DNA of 64,000 nucleotides from Amycolatopsis nalaikhensis. GTDB lineage: Bacteria > Actinomycetota > Actinomycetes > Mycobacteriales > Pseudonocardiaceae. Each line of letters opens with the position of its first letter. Position 1 is the stretch's first letter. The notes beneath the pieces are model-generated. The model was not told the origin of the DNA, did not search any database, and worked only from the letters and a program-made list of their open reading frames with translations. Positions 60,088 through 64,000 of the stretch are shown piece by piece. The stretch is from positions 8,749,501 through 8,813,500 of the forward strand of contig NZ_CP127173.1 in the NCBI RefSeq assembly GCF_030264295.1, given 5' to 3'. Position numbers and translations under genes: made by a program.

Positions 60088-61206
60088 ATCAGCACGGATT
60101 TCCGGGCCGATCCGGCCGCGATCGGGAAGCTCGCCGCCCTGCTCGAGCGGGCCGGTTCCGCGGCCGGGATCTGCGCCGCCACCGCCAACTCCGGTCCCAA
60201 CGCCGCTGGTGAAGGCCTGCTGGGCAACCTCGCCGCGCCGCTCGACCGGTGGCAGGCGCTGTGCCTCGCCAACAGCCGCCGGGCCGAGTCGCTCGCCCAC
60301 GCGTGCGACACGACCCTCGTCGCCGCGGCCAAGCTCTACCGCGAAACCGACAAGGCAGCCGCCGAGAAAGCCGACCGGTCCTATCCGGACGCGCTCTCCG
60401 AACGGGTGAAACCCGACGACGTCACCGACCCGGGCACCGCCGCGCAGTTCACCGACATCGAGAACGCCTCGCTCAACCCGCGGACCAACGAGCCCTACCC
60501 GTGGTCGTTCCAGCCGTCCGAAGACGCGTTCGGCGGCTGGAACATCGAGCTCCAGCGCATCGCCGACAAGATCGCGGGCGGCGCCGCGATCTCGGGGCCG
60601 GTGCGCGGGCTGCTGACCAAGGTCGTCGGCGTGGACCTGCTCGCGCTCGTCGAGAAGCTGGTGGCCGGCGACTGGGACGCCCTGCTGGCCCAGGGCATGG
60701 CGTTCGAGGACATCGGGACCGCCTTCAAGCGGATCAAGCAGAACGTCGACCGCGGCCGCTACGGCATCCAGGAAGCCTGGACCGGGCACGCGGGCGAGGC
60801 GGCCCGCGCCTGGCTGACCGACTACTCGTACGCCTGCGCGGCCCACGCCAAGTTCTGCACCGAAGCGGGCTGGAAGATCAAGAACTTCGCCCGCGCGGCG
60901 TACGACGCGATGCAGGCGCTCGACATCGCGCTCGAAGGCCTGCTCGACGCGCTGGTGGGCAAGGTGCTGAAACTCGGCAAGGCGCTGGAGCTGGGCCTGC
61001 TCGGCATCGTCGGGCTGGCCGACGGCGAGTCCCTGCGCCAGGCCATCGCGGGCATCCTGGCCGAGGTCAGTCCCCTGCGGTCGGCCATCGACGCGCTCAC
61101 CGCGCTCGCGCACACGATCGCGTCGATCTCGGAGCTGGTCGCGGGCAACGGGGAGATCGCCGCGAAGTCCTGGCCCGGCGAACCGTACAAGCACCCGGGG
61201 GTCTGA
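60088..61206 (+). CDS. Helical secretion-associated-like protein, apparent AUC start
   Basis: About 372 aa. The frame is open from the stop at 60022-60024, and its coding signal runs from the ATC at 60088: STDFRADPAAIGKLAALLERAGSA, EGLLGNLAAPLDRWQALCLANSRRAESLAHACD. No ATG, GTG or TTG occurs in frame before the GTG at 60406, which would remove 106 residues. GAGGGG lies 6 nt before the ATC. The N-terminus resembles EspC/WXG100-type helices; the C-terminal 200 residues are helical (EAWTGHAGEAARAWLTDYSYACAAH...). It heads the plus-strand arm of the locus. Confidence 0.8.
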   Translation: MSTDFRADPAAIGKLAALLERAGSAAGICAATANSGPNAAGEGLLGNLAAPLDRWQALCLANSRRAESLAHACDTTLVAAAKLYRETDKAAAEKADRSYPDALSERVKPDDVTDPGTAAQFTDIENASLNPRTNEPYPWSFQPSEDAFGGWNIELQRIADKIAGGAAISGPVRGLLTKVVGVDLLALVEKLVAGDWDALLAQGMAFEDIGTAFKRIKQNVDRGRYGIQEAWTGHAGEAARAWLTDYSYACAAHAKFCTEAGWKIKNFARAAYDAMQALDIALEGLLDALVGKVLKLGKALELGLLGIVGLADGESLRQAIAGILAEVSPLRSAIDALTALAHTIASISELVAGNGEIAAKSWPGEPYKHPGV

Positions 61207-61207
61207 A

Positions 61208-61579
61208 GTGGACGGTTCACCGTGGCGCACCGAGCAGGGCAGGCTCGCGAGGCACAACCAGCTGGTGCTGCTCGCCCGCGGCGAAGGCGACCTCGCCGAC
61301 TTCGCCCGCGACGTCCTCGCGGGGCGGGCGAAAGCGGAAGACGTGCTCTACCGGTCCTACTTGGACGAAAGCACCCTGGCCGCCGCGCACGAGGGCATCG
61401 ACGAGTGGCACGCCCTGCCGGAAGCCGAGCAGCAGGCCGCCATCGCCGTCGCCGACGCGCGGACCCGGGAGGAGATCACCGCCCTCGCGGCACTCGACCT
61501 CACCGAACCCGAACCGGAGCCCGAACCCGACGACGACGATCACGACTTCGGCGCCGGGTTCCTCAAGTCGGGCTGGTGA
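61208..61579 (+). CDS. Small acidic-tail protein of the secretion-associated locus
   Basis: A 123-aa protein from a GTG 1 nt after the stop of the 372-aa gene. The N-terminal helical part is SPWRTEQGRLARHNQLVLLARGEGDLADFARDVLAGRAKAEDVLYRSYLDE. A Glu/Pro repeat (EPEPEPEP) leads to DDDDHDFGAGFLKSGW at the C-terminus, similar to the YbaB-like protein's tail. It may be a secretion or chaperone-recognition tail. It overlaps the convergent LysR gene by 40 bp. Confidence 0.82.
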   Translation: MDGSPWRTEQGRLARHNQLVLLARGEGDLADFARDVLAGRAKAEDVLYRSYLDESTLAAAHEGIDEWHALPEAEQQAAIAVADARTREEITALAALDLTEPEPEPEPDDDDHDFGAGFLKSGW

Positions 61580-62547
61580 CGGTCCGGGGGCAGCGCGAAC
61601 GCCGCCCCGCCGTCGTGCCACCAGCGCCGGTAGAACGCCGCCCCCTCGACCAAGGCCAGGTAACCCTCCTGGATCTCTTCGCACAGCTCGTCGACGAGCG
61701 AGGCGAGCGCGGAGTCCGTGCGCCACGCGAGGACCAGGTCGCGGTGCAGCGGCGTGCCTGCGAGCGCGAGGGTCGCCAGGCCGTCGCGGGCCGTGCCGAT
61801 CGGGTAGAGCGGGCACAGCGCGCGGTTGCCCGCGGTGAGCGCGAACGCCACGTGCGCCTCGGTCGTGAAGTGCGTGATGCGCTGGGCGAACCCGGCCGAC
61901 GCGCAGACGCGGGCGAAGTACTCGTTCATCCCGCTGTCGTCGGGGTCGGGCATCACCCACTTCTCGTCGGCCAGGGCGGCGAGCTCGATCTCGCCGCGCG
62001 CGGCCAGCGGGTGCCGGGCCGAGACGCCGACGAAGAACGGCTCCCGCAGCAGCAGCCGGTGTTCGACGCCTTCGGGCAGGGCCAGCGGGAAGCCGGGGAA
62101 CTCGCGCAGCACGGCGACGTCGAGCTCGCCGGAGCGCAGCAACACCGTGAGCGTGCCCGTCTCGCGGATCGTGCGGCTGGTCACCTCCCGCCGCGGCACC
62201 AGCGTCGTGAGCGCGTTGACGAGCAGGCTGAACTGCTGCGCCGGGATCCCGCCCACCTTGAGCGGCGCGCCCGCCTCGCTGCGGGCGTTCACGCGGGCGG
62301 TGCGCTGCAGGACTTCGAACTGGCGCAGCAGGTTCCGCGCGTCGCGCACGAGCTCGGCCCCGGCGTGGGTGGGCAGCACGCCGTCGGCCGAGCGGACGAA
62401 CAGCGGGCCGCCGAAGAAGCGCTCGATCCGCTTCAGCTGCGTCGTCACCGCGGGCTGGCTCAGGTGCAGCCGCGCGGCGGCCCGGCGCAGGCTCCCGGCG
62501 TCGGCGACCTCGACCACGAGCTCCAGGTGCCTGATCTCCAAGCGCAT
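61540..62547 (-). CDS. LysR family transcriptional regulator
   Basis: A 335-aa protein: MRLEIRHLELVVEVADAGSLRRAAARLHLSQPAVTTQLKRIERFFGGPLFVR is the LysR helix-turn-helix. The effector domain has LKVGGIPAQQFSLLVNAL, FFVGVSARHPLA and NRALCPLYPIG. It ends with a His/Asp/Pro-rich tail slightly longer than usual. It is divergent from the JAB-like operon, so it probably controls that. A T-N11-A-like imperfect palindrome is found at 62560-62576. Confidence 0.92.
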   Translation of the reverse strand: MRLEIRHLELVVEVADAGSLRRAAARLHLSQPAVTTQLKRIERFFGGPLFVRSADGVLPTHAGAELVRDARNLLRQFEVLQRTARVNARSEAGAPLKVGGIPAQQFSLLVNALTTLVPRREVTSRTIRETGTLTVLLRSGELDVAVLREFPGFPLALPEGVEHRLLLREPFFVGVSARHPLAARGEIELAALADEKWVMPDPDDSGMNEYFARVCASAGFAQRITHFTTEAHVAFALTAGNRALCPLYPIGTARDGLATLALAGTPLHRDLVLAWRTDSALASLVDELCEEIQEGYLALVEGAAFYRRWWHDGGAAFALPPDRHQPDLRNPAPKS

Positions 62548-62559
62548 GATCGGCAACGT

Positions 62560-62576
62560 TATCGCCCCCTGCAATA
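62560..62576. promoter_or_regulatory. Candidate LysR site
   Basis: TATCGC-CCCCT-GCAATA is a palindrome with one mismatch in the 87-bp region between the LysR gene and the JAB-like operon, of the general T-N11-A type. Confidence 0.35.
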
Positions 62577-62634
62577 GGGCCGGTCCCGTGACGACGATGG
62601 CCGCGCGGCCCGGCGCGCGGTTACGTTCCCCCGC

Positions 62635-63234
62635 GTGACAGTTCTGGTTTCCGTTCCGGTGAGCGGGAAGTCGGCCCTTCCCGTGCTGTTCCCCGATTCC
62701 GTGCTCCGCCGGTTCCTCGACGCGGCCGCCGCCGAATACTCCCGCATCACCCCCGACGAACCGAGACCGTGCTTCGCGGTGCTGCTCGGCACGGTCACGC
62801 CGGACGCGACGGTGGTGGCGGACCTCGCCTTCGGCCGCAACGCGCGCACGACCGACCCGGGCGCCCGCGCGGAGTTCGCGACGGCGATCGTCCCGCGGTT
62901 CGGGTCCGCCTACGAAAACCCGGTCCGCGCCTGGTGGTTCGAGCCCGCCGACCTGCTGCGCGTGGCCCGCGCAGCCGAAGCGCGCGGCCTCGACGTGCTC
63001 GGCTCCATCCACCTGCACCCGGACTGGCACCGGCTCGGGCCGGACTGCGAACGCGACCGCCCGCTCAGCGAACGCCCGACGCCGATGGACGAATACGTGT
63101 TCCGCGGCGCGGGCTGGCCGCTGAACGTCGTCTGCTACCTCGAACGCCGGGACGGCCGGTTCTACTACTCACTGGCGGCGTGGGACGGCGACTGCGCGCC
63201 GCTGCCCTTCCGCGCGGAACTGGGGGAAGCGTGA
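62635..63234 (+). CDS. JAB/JAMM-like protein of unknown function
   Basis: A 199-aa protein from a GTG at 62635. The core VLGSIHLHPDWHRLG has the HxHP of JAMM metalloproteases, and SERPTPMDEYVF could supply the Ser-x-x-Asp part, but with a longer insertion than the classical HxHx7Sx2D. An N-terminal Glu ligand is not certain. Prokaryotic JAB proteins cleave isopeptide-like bonds or act with sulfur-carrier systems. It is the first gene of a three-gene operon with a SnoaL-like and a VOC protein. Confidence 0.65.
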   Translation: MTVLVSVPVSGKSALPVLFPDSVLRRFLDAAAAEYSRITPDEPRPCFAVLLGTVTPDATVVADLAFGRNARTTDPGARAEFATAIVPRFGSAYENPVRAWWFEPADLLRVARAAEARGLDVLGSIHLHPDWHRLGPDCERDRPLSERPTPMDEYVFRGAGWPLNVVCYLERRDGRFYYSLAAWDGDCAPLPFRAELGEA

Positions 63235-63590
63235 TCCACGCACTGTGGCGGACGATGGCGGCGGGCTGGAACGCGGGCGACGCCGCACTTTTCGCTTCCG
63301 TCTTCGCCGCCGACGTCGATTTCGTGAACGTCCGCGGCGAAGCCCTCCTCGGCCGCGACGCGGTAGAAGCCGGGCACGCGCGGCTCTTCGAGACGGCTTA
63401 CCGCGGGACGACGCTGAGCGCGACCGTGACGCTGGTGCGGCCGTTGACGCCGGAGCTTTCCCTGGTGCACGCGATGTCGGAGATCCACCCCGCCGGAGTC
63501 GTGACGCACGCCCAAGCCGTGGTCCGGCACGCCGGAGCGCCCGAGATCGCCGCCTTCCACAACATGATCCCGAAAGGACCCGCCGCATGA
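63231..63590 (+). CDS. SnoaL/NTF2-like (SgcJ/EcaC family) protein
   Basis: A 119-aa protein from a GTG overlapping the JAB-like gene stop (GTGA). IHALWRTMAAGWNAGDAALFASVFAADVDFVNVRGEALLGRDAVEAGHARLFETAYRGTTL is the SgcJ/EcaC signature: a cone-shaped NTF2 fold used by small isomerases, hydrolases or oxygenase partners. The reaction is unknown. It overlaps the VOC gene by 4 bp. Confidence 0.88.
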   Translation: MIHALWRTMAAGWNAGDAALFASVFAADVDFVNVRGEALLGRDAVEAGHARLFETAYRGTTLSATVTLVRPLTPELSLVHAMSEIHPAGVVTHAQAVVRHAGAPEIAAFHNMIPKGPAA

Positions 63591-64000
63591 CCCGCCCCCG
63601 GCTCCGCCACCTCGCCTTCGTCGTGCGGGACGCGCGGCGCATGGCCGAGTTCTACCGCACGCACTTCGGCATGGAGCTGTTCCACACCGACCCGGACGGC
63701 AGCCACTTCGTCACCGACGGGTACCTCAACCTGGCCCTCATCCAGCAGCAGCTGAGCGGCGACGTCCCGACCGGGTTCAACCACTTCGGCTTCGACGTCC
63801 CGGCGGTGGCCCCGGTGGCCGAATCCCTGGCCGAAGCGGGGGTCCCGCGGCCGGTGCTGCGCGGCGGGGACCGGCCGTTCGCCGAGTACCGGGCGATCGA
63901 CCCCGAGGGCAACTGGTTCGACCTGTCCGAACACGGGTTCCTGCCCCCGGCGGCGCGGGACGACGCCGGGAGCGTCCACTCCGGACCGGAGGGTCAGCGG
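63587..64000 (+). CDS. VOC family (glyoxalase-like) protein, 3' end outside the window
   Basis: 138 codons are visible with no stop. RLRHLAFVVRDARRMAEFYRTHFGMELFHTDPDG starts the first beta-alpha-beta-beta-beta unit, and FNHFGFDVPAVAPVAESLAEAGV and YRAIDPEGNWFDLSEHGF the second. His8, His63-like and Glu near the end of the second unit (LSEHG) may bind a metal. VOC proteins include dioxygenases, isomerases and resistance proteins. It is the last visible gene of the JAB-SnoaL-VOC operon. Confidence 0.88.
   Translation, partial: MTRPRLRHLAFVVRDARRMAEFYRTHFGMELFHTDPDGSHFVTDGYLNLALIQQQLSGDVPTGFNHFGFDVPAVAPVAESLAEAGVPRPVLRGGDRPFAEYRAIDPEGNWFDLSEHGFLPPAARDDAGSVHSGPEGQR

Noticed and set aside
60406..61206. 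Start of the secretion-associated gene at the GTG 60406
   Set aside because: It would discard 106 residues of clear coding sequence and has no ribosome binding site; the ATC at 60088 is better supported.

Overview
The window is about 72% GC with near-saturated GC3, GTG starts, ATGA/GTGA start-stop overlaps, a streptogrisin-type protease, a 13E12-family HNH gene, an oversized LuxR (LAL) regulator and EspC/YbaB-type secretion-associated genes. This points to an actinomycete of the Pseudonocardiaceae, most like Amycolatopsis. The genus is inferred from gene content, not proven. No rRNA, tRNA, CRISPR array, transposase or prophage was seen.

Layout. (1) 1-2040: minus-strand operon of a GntR/FCD regulator, a PEP-mutase/isocitrate-lyase-like enzyme and a truncated amidohydrolase. 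(2) 2197-7452: two secreted proteins, a RibD/DHFR-like reductase, a very small ORF and a 650-aa protein of unknown role. (3) 7453-9829: a 13E12 HNH-endonuclease gene between two non-coding stretches of strongly skewed composition. (4) 9830-15330: an exported glycosidase operon, GH29 fucosidase - GH84 beta-N-acetylglucosaminidase - GH35 beta-galactosidase. (5) 15565-23891: an IclR regulator, an MFS transporter with a dihydroorotate-dehydrogenase-like protein, and a divergent six-gene catabolic operon (metal hydrolase, cupin, HpcH aldolase, LLM flavin enzyme, BKACE, SDR). The 15-bp palindrome GTTCACGAAGTGAAC lies both before the iclR gene and between the two transcription units. (6) 23901-26376: small housekeeping genes and a secreted protease.

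(7) 26369-33793: the benzoate/catechol pathway. A LysR-catB-catA operon diverges from benA-benB and a single 829-aa protein that joins the BenC reductase, a DNA-binding-free FCD sensor domain and the BenD dehydrogenase. (8) 33813-51520: amine and phenylacetate catabolism. It holds a LAL regulator, permease - copper amine oxidase - His-rich membrane protein, a second permease with its own IclR regulator, an aldehyde dehydrogenase, a FeaR-like AraC regulator, a GMC oxidoreductase, PaaK with a TetR regulator, and a divergent thiolase / 3-hydroxyacyl-CoA dehydrogenase pair. The expected flow is arylethylamine to aryl-acetaldehyde to arylacetate to arylacetyl-CoA, ending with beta-oxidation steps. 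(9) 51527-56265: an ECF sigma factor with its anti-sigma factor, then an operon of a Rieske-ThDP fusion enzyme, a flavodoxin-like oxidoreductase and a Kef-type antiporter. (10) 56349-61579: a divergent locus of type VII secretion-associated-like proteins; one gene seems to start with AUC. (11) 61540-64000: a LysR regulator diverging from an operon of a JAB-like protein, a SnoaL-like protein and a truncated VOC protein.

The strongest candidates for something undescribed are the BenC-FCD-BenD fusion, the IclR-controlled cluster of unknown substrate, the Rieske-ThDP/KefF-KefC-like operon, the AUC start, and the opposite-skew islands around the 13E12 gene.
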